DNA of 40,358 nucleotides from CAZRUA01 sp964603125 (GTDB lineage Bacteria; Bacteroidota; Bacteroidia; B-17B0; Aurantibacillaceae), in NCBI GenBank assembly GCA_964603125.1, contig CAZRUA010000020.1, positions 1 to 40,358 of the forward strand. Reading direction: 5' to 3'. Made by a program: the position numbers and the translations under genes. The notes beneath the pieces are model-generated. The model searched no databases. It had not been told where the DNA came from and saw only the letters and a program-made list of their open reading frames with translations. Positions 33,408 through 40,358 of this stretch are shown piece by piece. The first letter of the stretch is position 1; every line of letters starts with the position of its first letter.

Positions 33408-35342
33408 TTATTCATCTCTTTGCCTTGCAGATGTATCTTTAAAATTAATAGTAAAAGTAGATAATCCGTTGTTTGAATAGCTTGCTTCTCCTGCTAACTG
33501 AGCCGATAGCCCCTTTATTAATCGTAAACCTAAAGAAGATGCCTGTGAAAAGTCCACATCTTTGTTTATACCTGGACCGCTATCTGAATAAATTAATTGA
33601 TAGTTGCCATCTTGCTTGTTGATTAACTGTATTGATATTTTGCCAATTGCTCCTTTGGTTGTTGCGTACTTGTATGAGTTAGTAAGCAATTCGTTTATAA
33701 TTAAGCCGAGTGGAATAGCCGTATCAATATCAATTAGATTATTAGGAACATCAATATTTATATCCATTTTACAATCTAAATGTTCAAATACTTCTTTCAC
33801 ATTTGAAGTTAGCTCAGCAACAAATACTTGAAATTCAATACCGCTTAAATTTTCGTGTTGATACAAGTTCTGATGAATCAAGGCAATGCTTCGAACACGG
33901 CTTTGGCCTTCATCAAAAGCAGCTTTTGAACCCTCTTCAGTTAGCTCTTCCTTTTGTAATTCAAGTAAACCAGAAATAACTTGCAAATTATTTTTAACAC
34001 GGTGATGAATTTCCTTTAATAGCAACTCCCGTTCGTCAAGTGACTCCGCAAGCTCTTTAGATTTTTGTTCGATAATTACATTTTTCTCTTCTAACTTTGA
34101 CAGGGTATGGGTAAGTTGTTTGTTTGCTTTTTGTTTTAAATAATAAAATATAGCCACAACCAAAATAAAGAGTGAGGCTAGGCTTAATAAAACAATAAAT
34201 AAAATATTTTTACTCCTTTCACTCTCTAAAATGGCTGCATTTGCTTCTAGTTTTTCTCCAATAGAAGTATTTTCAGCCCTTATCTTTTCATTTTCATATT
34301 TTTCAATCACCTCTTTTACTTCTGCTTTATTATTCATTACCTGATTATTGAAACGATATTCATAATTCAAGTAAGTATATTTATAATAACTTACCGAATC
34401 GCCTATATACCTTGAGTCGGCAGCCATGTTTAAATAAATTCTACCTATATCAAAATTGCCATCATTATTTATCCCTTCAATTTTTTTTAATAAAACCTTG
34501 TACTGTTCAATGTTTTGCTTTTTAATTTTTACTGAAGGGTAGTTATTTGAAATTAGCTCTAGCCTACCAAAAAAGGCATTTATAGCCTCGCGGTTAGCGT
34601 TTAAACTAAACCAAATATCTTCAGCCTCCTTGTAATACTTTATGGCAGTATCCAACAATTTTCTGTTACAATATGAATAGGCTAACTCGTTATAACTATT
34701 TGCCATAGCATATTTATTATTAATTAGCATTGCATAACGTAATGCTTTTTTAGAATAAAAAATTGCCGAATCGGATGTTTCCGTCTCGTTTTTAACAGCA
34801 GCAATGCGCCCATAATATCGTATGATTAAATTAGTGTCTTTTATTGAATTTTTGGCGAGCACTTTATTAGCTGAGTCGGCAAAGCTTTTAGCCCTTTTTA
34901 AATCGGCTATTTTACGATAATGCTCAATCAAATCAATGCAAGATTTAAAATGTAAATCCTTATCGCTGTTCTTCGAAAAGTAATCATAGACTATTAAGTA
35001 CTTTTGTAAAGCAATATCACTATTACCCAAATATTTATAATAATCTGCCTCCAATGCTAATAACAAATACCTATTCAACTCATTGGATTTATCTAAAATA
35101 GAATGAAGCGTATCCATTTGCCTTTTTGCTAAAGGATAGTTGGGAATATTTAAATACTCGGCAACCAATAGTTGTCGGTACTTAAACTCACTGTTGTAAT
35201 TTTTTAAGGTTTTAGCTTTTTTAATTTCCAGTTGTAGATTAGAAATGTCTTTCAATTTATAACTATTTTGAGCTATAATACTTGAAACAGTTAGAGTGCA
35301 AGCAAACAGAGTAATTGTGTATTTTAAAATGCACTGAATCAA
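33408..35342 (-). CDS. TPR-containing HisKA_2 sensor histidine kinase
   Basis: A 644-residue membrane sensor kinase. A hydrophobic leader (to about residue 25, SSIIAQ) precedes an all-helical region (about 30-360) with tetratricopeptide-like units such as AMANSYNELAYSYCNRKLLD. A transmembrane helix (about 379-401), a short coiled-coil-like linker, a HisKA_2 domain with phosphoacceptor H446 or H447 in LLKEIHHRVKNNLQV, and a HATPase (NELLTNSYKYA, DSGPGI, GLRLIKGL) follow. There is no ATG between the upstream stop and the leader, so TTG at 35342 is taken as start. It is separated from the LytTR regulator transcript by 140 nt holding that transcript's own promoter. TPR kinases with LytTR partners are common in Bacteroidota; the signal is unknown. 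Confidence 0.92.
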   Translation of the reverse strand: MIQCILKYTITLFACTLTVSSIIAQNSYKLKDISNLQLEIKKAKTLKNYNSEFKYRQLLVAEYLNIPNYPLAKRQMDTLHSILDKSNELNRYLLLALEADYYKYLGNSDIALQKYLIVYDYFSKNSDKDLHFKSCIDLIEHYRKIADLKRAKSFADSANKVLAKNSIKDTNLIIRYYGRIAAVKNETETSDSAIFYSKKALRYAMLINNKYAMANSYNELAYSYCNRKLLDTAIKYYKEAEDIWFSLNANREAINAFFGRLELISNNYPSVKIKKQNIEQYKVLLKKIEGINNDGNFDIGRIYLNMAADSRYIGDSVSYYKYTYLNYEYRFNNQVMNNKAEVKEVIEKYENEKIRAENTSIGEKLEANAAILESERSKNILFIVLLSLASLFILVVAIFYYLKQKANKQLTHTLSKLEEKNVIIEQKSKELAESLDERELLLKEIHHRVKNNLQVISGLLELQKEELTEEGSKAAFDEGQSRVRSIALIHQNLYQHENLSGIEFQVFVAELTSNVKEVFEHLDCKMDINIDVPNNLIDIDTAIPLGLIINELLTNSYKYATTKGAIGKISIQLINKQDGNYQLIYSDSGPGINKDVDFSQASSLGLRLIKGLSAQLAGEASYSNNGLSTFTINFKDTSARQRDE

Positions 35343-35552
35343 AATAGACCTTCAATTGTTACGGAAAAATAAAATAATGGAACTTTAAAACTTTTGTAAA
35401 TATACAAATCTGTATTGAATGTTGGATGTAAAGGACAACAATGAGCCAAGTCTTGATTATTAATATTTCCGTTTTTTTAATCTAAAAGCAATTTGATTTT
35501 TTAATGGGAGAGTATTACGATGTCTTTGCCGTTATTGCCTTTGATTTATCAC

Positions 35553-35588
35553 AAAAAAAATCCCAGGGATTTTAACTCCTGAGATTTT
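35553..35588 (-). terminator. Intrinsic terminator after the LamG/P-domain gene
   Basis: A near-perfect hairpin (on the minus strand AAAATCTCAGGA pairing with TCCCTGGGATTTT, one wobble and one mismatch) followed by a run of 8 T. It ends the gene at 35614. The rest of the spacer, 35343-35552, shows no gene and no clear promoter box. Confidence 0.75.
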
Positions 35589-35613
35589 AATATTACTTCG
35601 TTATTTATATGAA

Positions 35614-38600
35614 TTATTCGGTTACGACTATTTTACTTCTAGCCGAATTATTTTTGCTTAGAACAAAATAAATGCCAGTACTTAAATTTTCTATTTTAAC
35701 TTCATTATTATTAAGTGAAGTGATTTCGAATGTTTTTATTAGTTGCCCTAATTCATTTGTAATTACATAAGTTCCTTCAATACTTGCTCTTACAGTGAAG
35801 CTACCGTTATTCGGATTAGGATACACTGTACATACATTGTCGGTATTTTGTTTATTTTCATTAATACCTACAAAACCTACGGTAAAATTACTTGAAGTTG
35901 CCGAACAGGTTAACGATGTAAACACTTCAACAGAATAGTCTCCTGGTATTAATGTAACAAAGGTTTGATTTGTTGCTCCATTTATAGCCGAACCATTAAA
36001 ATACCATTGATAAGACATTCCAACAACCGAGCAAGTTAAAACATTTGAATTTTGCGTTATAACCGGGTTAGGAACCTCACTTATAAAAATTGTATCCTTT
36101 GCTACACATCCATTAATATCTGTTACAATAACACTTATATCACCTCCAACAGTATTTGTAATAGTTTGTGAAGTTTCACCAGTCGACCATAGGTAAGTGG
36201 AACCTACATTACCAGCATCTAAACTAACTGAACTACCACAAGCATCTATATCTGCACCCAAATTTAAACTTGGATTATTATTAATGGTTACGTTAATTGC
36301 ATCCGAACTGGTGCCACAGCCATTGTTTACCGAAACAGAATAAGTACCAGATGCACTAGCGGTTATTGTTTGACTTGTCGCACTGGTTGACCAAGTGAAA
36401 ACTGAACCAGGATTTCCTGCGTCCAAATTAAGATCGCCACAATTGCTTATCGTTGCAGGGCCCAAATCTACTACTGGAGGATTTGAATTTACATAGACAG
36501 TCGTTTGATCAGTATTAGTACATCCCCATAAATCAGTTACTGTTAACGTATAGGTTGTTGTACTGGAAGGACTAGCTGTTGGATTTACAGTTGTCGTGGA
36601 AGAAAGCCCTCCTGGATTCGTCCAATTCATTGTTTTAATAACATTAGGTACTGAAGGAGGAAATGAAAGTGACCAACTGCTAAATGTTCCTATTTCAGAA
36701 AAACTTAAATCTTTTACAGTTAGAGTCCAATTTCCTAATGCAGGCCCGGTAAGATTGCTAAATGCTTGCCATGGTAAATATAATACTGTTCCGCCACTAC
36801 TAGAAAAAGGAGGGTTTGCTATACTGATAGGAATTGTACCATTATCTGAGAATGTAGTACCCGAGAAATTTGCACCGTTTGAAGCAGATACGCCATCAAA
36901 CAAGATTACAGTTGATCCGTTTGGAGCGCTTAATGTAATTCGCAATTGATTAATGCTGTTGTGAGCAATACTAACAGTTACATCTTGTATTTGCGATGCG
37001 TTTAAAGCTGAATTAATAAATAATGTAGATGTAATACCAGTAGTTGAATTATCAGGAATAGTTGTTGGATTAAAATAATCTCCGCTTTCAACAACTCCCG
37101 GATCGTATGTTCCAACAGGCGATACAGACGCATTCAATTGAACACTTCCAGATAAACAATACGAAAAATCAGTTCCTGCATTTACATCTGGTAATGGATT
37201 AATTCTAACATCTTTAGTATCCGAAAAAGAACCACATACATTTGTAGCAGTACAAGTGTAAGTTCCGCTAGAAGAAACATTGATACTTTGACTTGTTGCC
37301 CCCGTGGACCAACCGTATGTACCATCTATATTTCCAGCATCCAATAGAACACTTCCACCACATTGCATAACAGCAATTCCAAGATCAAAATTAATTGGAT
37401 ATTTAATCGTTAACCCAATGGCATCTGAAAAAGTACCGCAAGCATTGGTAACATCAACCAAATAATTACCTGTACTCGTAACCGTAACACTTGGGTTCGA
37501 AGCTCCTGTTGACCAGTTATTACTATAACCTATTCCAGATGGTACATTTAAAACTAATGAAGAACATACAGTAGTATCAGGACCCAGATCCACAACAATT
37601 GGAGAATGTAGTCCAACATTCACTGAATCTGTTCCAAAACATCCCAATGCGGTGGTTATTTCGCAATAATACGTTCCTGATGCACTAACATTTAATGTTT
37701 GATTGGTTGAACCATCAGACCATAAGTATGTTGCACCATTGTTCTGAGCATTTAATATTGTGTTGCTTCCACAAACGTTAATAGCAGAACCAAGGCTTTG
37801 TGTTGGAAGCGGATTAACAGTTAAAATAAAAGAATCTGATACACTTCCGCATCCATTTGTGCAAGTAACCGTATAAGTACCAGCTGTGTTTACACTAATT
37901 GTTTGATTGGTTGAACCATTTGACCAAAGGTAACTAACCGGAGCAAGTCCAGCATCAATGGTAATATAATCGCCATCACATACACTTTGATCAGGGCCTA
38001 GGTTTACAGTTGGAAGACCAGAAACTATATTAACTGCTATGCTTGCTGTATTCGAACACGTGCCTAAAGTACCAGTAACTATATACGTTTCACTTGTTGT
38101 TGGATTAAATGGCACACCATTAGTAACACCATGATCCCATACAAACGATGTTGCTGTACCTCCACCTGTTAGTGTTAATGAAGAGCCCGAACAAATATTG
38201 GATGAAGATGCATTTGCTATAACTGTTGGAGGAAGTGCTGACACATTAGCATCTGTTACCCAATTGGAGCTTGTGCCATTAAATCCGAAATAGTAAGGAG
38301 TTGCGGTATAATTGTTTCCTGATTCATCTAGAATAATGTTAAAGAAACCACCATTATTGCCATTTGCAATTCCATATTCGTCAAATGAATAGTTGGCCAT
38401 TAAACCAGATTTTGGTCCTTTAAGCGAACAGGTCATATCATTTTGAATTTCTGTTGGAGTTTTAGCAATACTCCAAATTCTCACTTCATCCATATCACCT
38501 GTAAAGCTTGTAGGAGAAATAAGAGTTGAGAAACCTAAGTGTATTTTAGTGTTTGTTATGAAACTTGAAGCACTGAAACTTCCGCTTGCGGCAAGTATAC

Positions 38601-39669
38601 CATCTAAGTATAATTTCTGTCCACCAGCAGATGCTCCAATCACATAAGCAAGGTGATGCCAGTTACCATCTGCATAGTTTGTTCCGGAAGTAGTTATTGT
38701 TTCTGTTGCTCCTGCATACAAGAAGGCTGAAATATTACCATTATTTATATATATACTTCTATCTAAAGCGGATACAGCATCATTATCAACCACAGAAAAC
38801 AATCCACCATTTCCACTAGTTCTAAACCAAAATTCACAAGTTGTATTTGTTGGAGGTAAAACTACTGGTGCACTTATGAAAGGACCGGAACCAATAAAAG
38901 GAGAAACACTAAAGTTTATAGCAGCACGGCCACCACAAGTAGTATGTAAGCCATCTGCTTGCCTCCAGTTTTGCTCACCAACATTTAATCCCAAAGCTCC
39001 ATCATATCCATTTACAGTTTTATCATTAACTACATTTCCTGCCCCTTCATTACAATTCCAATAAGCCTTTAACCCCGCTTCAGTTCCAGTTAATTGCACA
39101 TTCATGCCTAATTGTATTTCAGTTTGACTTAACGCCGTACTCCAAACTCTTATTTCATCCATACTACCACTCATAAATTCCGTATTATTAGGTTCAGCTC
39201 CTATAAAACATTGTGATGATATTGCAGGCAAATTTACATTGGCCGAATTTCTTTGCTGATAAACCACTCCATCAACATAACTTTTAAATCCATTAATTGT
39301 ATTTTTCTGCCACGTCATTGCAATATGATGCCAGTTGCCATCGTTTACTATTGGATCAATGGCAACTCCTCCGGCTGAACCTCCATCATTAGAGATTACA
39401 TGTTGTCCATTACTATATCCAGCAATTATATAATTACCCGTGGTTGCAAAATCGTTGAAACACATTGCTGATTGATGAGACGAACCTTTAAACCAATATT
39501 CTATTGTAATAGCTGTATCACCAGAAATTCCTGATGATAGAGAAGTTGGGAGTTGTAAATTTAGGAGCTTGAAATTCAAAACTGTTTCGCAAGCCGCATT
39601 AGGAGGCGTTTGTGCTTTCGTAATTATTATTGAAAATACAAATAAACACGATAAGTAAATTTTTTTCAT
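35614..39669 (-). CDS. Large T9SS cargo protein with two LamG domains, Ig-like repeats and a P-domain
   Basis: A 1,351-residue secreted protein. After the signal peptide (MKKIYLSCLFVFSIIITKAQ), two LamG jelly rolls lie at about 30-205 and 260-410 (each with WHH-[IL]-A and MDE-[IV]-R-[IV]-W). Then come repeated about 75-residue Ig/PKD-like units (about 536-860 and 1040-1230) with [LA]-G-x-D-x-x-x-C, Y-x-W-S-[TN]-G-x-[ST] and GTY-x-[VC]. Between them, about 862-1010, is a proprotein-convertase P-domain (SIAHNSINQLRITLSAPNG, GNWTLTVKD). A type A sorting domain (about 1280-1351, KIVVTE) closes it. A TGAGTTTGAC pair lies 60 nt before the ATG. P-domains usually accompany proteases, but no protease domain is present, so binding or display is more likely. 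Confidence 0.93.
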   Translation of the reverse strand: MKKIYLSCLFVFSIIITKAQTPPNAACETVLNFKLLNLQLPTSLSSGISGDTAITIEYWFKGSSHQSAMCFNDFATTGNYIIAGYSNGQHVISNDGGSAGGVAIDPIVNDGNWHHIAMTWQKNTINGFKSYVDGVVYQQRNSANVNLPAISSQCFIGAEPNNTEFMSGSMDEIRVWSTALSQTEIQLGMNVQLTGTEAGLKAYWNCNEGAGNVVNDKTVNGYDGALGLNVGEQNWRQADGLHTTCGGRAAINFSVSPFIGSGPFISAPVVLPPTNTTCEFWFRTSGNGGLFSVVDNDAVSALDRSIYINNGNISAFLYAGATETITTSGTNYADGNWHHLAYVIGASAGGQKLYLDGILAASGSFSASSFITNTKIHLGFSTLISPTSFTGDMDEVRIWSIAKTPTEIQNDMTCSLKGPKSGLMANYSFDEYGIANGNNGGFFNIILDESGNNYTATPYYFGFNGTSSNWVTDANVSALPPTVIANASSSNICSGSSLTLTGGGTATSFVWDHGVTNGVPFNPTTSETYIVTGTLGTCSNTASIAVNIVSGLPTVNLGPDQSVCDGDYITIDAGLAPVSYLWSNGSTNQTISVNTAGTYTVTCTNGCGSVSDSFILTVNPLPTQSLGSAINVCGSNTILNAQNNGATYLWSDGSTNQTLNVSASGTYYCEITTALGCFGTDSVNVGLHSPIVVDLGPDTTVCSSLVLNVPSGIGYSNNWSTGASNPSVTVTSTGNYLVDVTNACGTFSDAIGLTIKYPINFDLGIAVMQCGGSVLLDAGNIDGTYGWSTGATSQSINVSSSGTYTCTATNVCGSFSDTKDVRINPLPDVNAGTDFSYCLSGSVQLNASVSPVGTYDPGVVESGDYFNPTTIPDNSTTGITSTLFINSALNASQIQDVTVSIAHNSINQLRITLSAPNGSTVILFDGVSASNGANFSGTTFSDNGTIPISIANPPFSSSGGTVLYLPWQAFSNLTGPALGNWTLTVKDLSFSEIGTFSSWSLSFPPSVPNVIKTMNWTNPGGLSSTTTVNPTASPSSTTTYTLTVTDLWGCTNTDQTTVYVNSNPPVVDLGPATISNCGDLNLDAGNPGSVFTWSTSATSQTITASASGTYSVSVNNGCGTSSDAINVTINNNPSLNLGADIDACGSSVSLDAGNVGSTYLWSTGETSQTITNTVGGDISVIVTDINGCVAKDTIFISEVPNPVITQNSNVLTCSVVGMSYQWYFNGSAINGATNQTFVTLIPGDYSVEVFTSLTCSATSSNFTVGFVGINENKQNTDNVCTVYPNPNNGSFTVRASIEGTYVITNELGQLIKTFEITSLNNNEVKIENLSTGIYFVLSKNNSARSKIVVTE

Positions 39670-39690
39670 ATGATTTTATATTGATGCTAG

Positions 39691-39698
39691 CAAAGATG
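39691..39698 (-). promoter_or_regulatory. Possible -7 box of the LamG/P-domain gene
   Basis: CATCTTTG on the minus strand matches TAnnTTTG in all but the first fixed position. It ends 21 nt before the ATG at 39669 and lies 32 nt from the direct-repeat element. A TTTTTG run 21 nt upstream could serve as the -33 element. Confidence 0.4.
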
Positions 39699-39729
39699 CG
39701 TCAATAAATTTCAAACACTCAAAAATTGT

Positions 39730-39760
39730 TGAGTTTGACGTTTTTTTGTATGAGTTTGAC
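39730..39760 (-). promoter_or_regulatory. TGAGTTTGAC direct-repeat element upstream of the LamG/P-domain gene
   Basis: TGAGTTTGAC occurs twice, unchanged, on the plus strand (39730-39739 and 39751-39760), with a 21-nt period and a run of 7 T between. This is the most perfect of the three copies. The sequence around it is otherwise unlike the other two, so the match is not just part of a larger duplication. Confidence 0.7.
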
Positions 39761-39816
39761 AAAATAATTTGATTCGGAAGAATTTGTTGATATTAAAACA
39801 AACCTTGCTAAATCAA

Positions 39817-39849
39817 AAAATCCCATTAGCAGATTGCCAATGGGATTTT
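39817..39849 (-). terminator. Intrinsic terminator after the right-edge cargo gene
   Basis: An 11-bp perfect stem (AAAATCCCATT with AATGGGATTTT) around an 11-nt loop, followed on the minus strand by a T-run. It closes the gene at 39868. Confidence 0.8.
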
Positions 39850-39867
39850 AAATCGAGTTCCATTTTT

Positions 39868-40358
39868 TTATTGTTTAATAAAAGGTTTAGTAGTGCTTCC
39901 TTCATCTGATTTCACATGCATGAAATACGTACCTGCAGAAAGTTTGCTAACATCTAATGTGTAATTTTCATTTTGTATATTCTTATGCGTTTCCATATTT
40001 AAAACACGTCCAGTTGCATCGGTTAAAATGTAGCGAACAATTGAAGAAGGCCTTTGGTAGTTAACAATCACTTTTATATTACTTGTTGTTGGATTTGGGA
40101 ATACGGAAATATTACTTACAACATATTTTTCGTTAATTCCAACAGGATTAATAACACTTGAATAATCAACAATACTTATTGCTATTGAAGGTGCGCTATA
40201 AGGCCCAGCAAATCCTCCATACCAAGTTTCATTTCCAGTATTGCCTGGAACTCCATCAACAACTTTTAAAGGAGTAACCGCATGGCTTGAAAAGTTATTT
40301 GACCATTCATAAGGCATCTCGTTAACCGCTGGAAACAAGCAATTTACATCTCCGTTTA
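39868..40358 (-). CDS. C-terminal part of a T9SS cargo protein (5' end outside window)
   Basis: The frame is open from the right edge to the stop at 39868, about 163 visible residues. A TTG at 40338 is not a convincing start because the frame continues beyond it (NGDVNCLFPAVNE). Residues from about VFPNPTTSNIKVIVN onward form a type A sorting domain ending KPFIKQ, with LSAGTYFMHVKSDEG. The part before it (PYEWSNNFSSHAVTPLK, GGFAGPYSAPSIAISI) matches no family I recognise. Function cannot be told from this fragment. Confidence 0.85.
   Translation of the reverse strand, partial: NGDVNCLFPAVNEMPYEWSNNFSSHAVTPLKVVDGVPGNTGNETWYGGFAGPYSAPSIAISIVDYSSVINPVGINEKYVVSNISVFPNPTTSNIKVIVNYQRPSSIVRYILTDATGRVLNMETHKNIQNENYTLDVSKLSAGTYFMHVKSDEGSTTKPFIKQ

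Noticed and set aside
35343..35552. A small gene or RNA in the spacer before the TPR kinase
   Set aside because: No frame with a convincing start and composition, and no hairpin other than the terminator at 35553-35588.

Overview
The window is AT-rich DNA from a member of the Bacteroidota (Flavobacteriia/Sphingobacteriia-like). Three things point there: nine proteins end in the type A C-terminal sorting domain of the type IX secretion system (T9SS; a PNP motif followed by a G-x-Y-[FIV] strand and a final K-[IV]VV or KFIK); several promoters carry the Bacteroidota -7 box TAnnTTTG; and the signalling proteins are propeller/TPR histidine kinases paired with LytTR response regulators. No T9SS machinery gene, tRNA, rRNA, transposase, integrase or CRISPR array was found.

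Region 1 (1-6003, minus strand) is a tightly packed surface-polysaccharide operon. In transcription order it encodes a Wzm-like ABC permease, a Wzt-like ATPase with a C-terminal substrate-binding domain, an FkbM methyltransferase, a GT11 fucosyltransferase, a GT2-GT4 fused glycosyltransferase and a partial unknown gene running off the left edge. Gaps are 1-6 nt or overlaps. A 254-nt divergent spacer with a -7 box on each strand separates it from region 2.

Region 2 (6258-21134) starts with a 2,429-residue three-module adhesin on the plus strand that converges, across a bidirectional terminator, on a minus-strand group: a two-component system (propeller kinase, LytTR regulator, 4-nt overlap) followed by a three-LamG cargo protein and a small cargo protein.

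Region 3 (21295-40358, minus strand) is a dense array of T9SS cargo genes: a delta-60 propeller protein, a PCMD-like protein with Cys repeats, a GloVer-repeat protein, a propeller/discoidin-like protein, a 1,351-residue LamG/P-domain protein and a partial gene at the right edge. Between them lies a second signalling locus: a TPR HisKA_2 kinase, a 64-residue double-CxxC protein and a LytTR regulator.

The most interesting signals are regulatory and evolutionary. (i) A 14-nt half-site repeated with a 21-nt period sits exactly 24 nt from a perfect TAnnTTTG box at two promoters flanking the second LytTR regulator. (ii) A different direct-repeat element (TGAGTTYGAC twice, separated by a T-tract of 6, 7 or 8) lies 51-60 nt before the start of three separate cargo genes. 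(iii) A 443-nt block encoding the C-terminal part of two neighbouring cargo proteins is identical base for base, and the spacer between genes has also been copied. (iv) One cargo gene is an internal-deletion remnant, with its signal peptide joined out of frame to the last codons of a sorting domain. Together these suggest a family of surface proteins with shuffled display domains, homogenised secretion tails and shared direct-repeat control.
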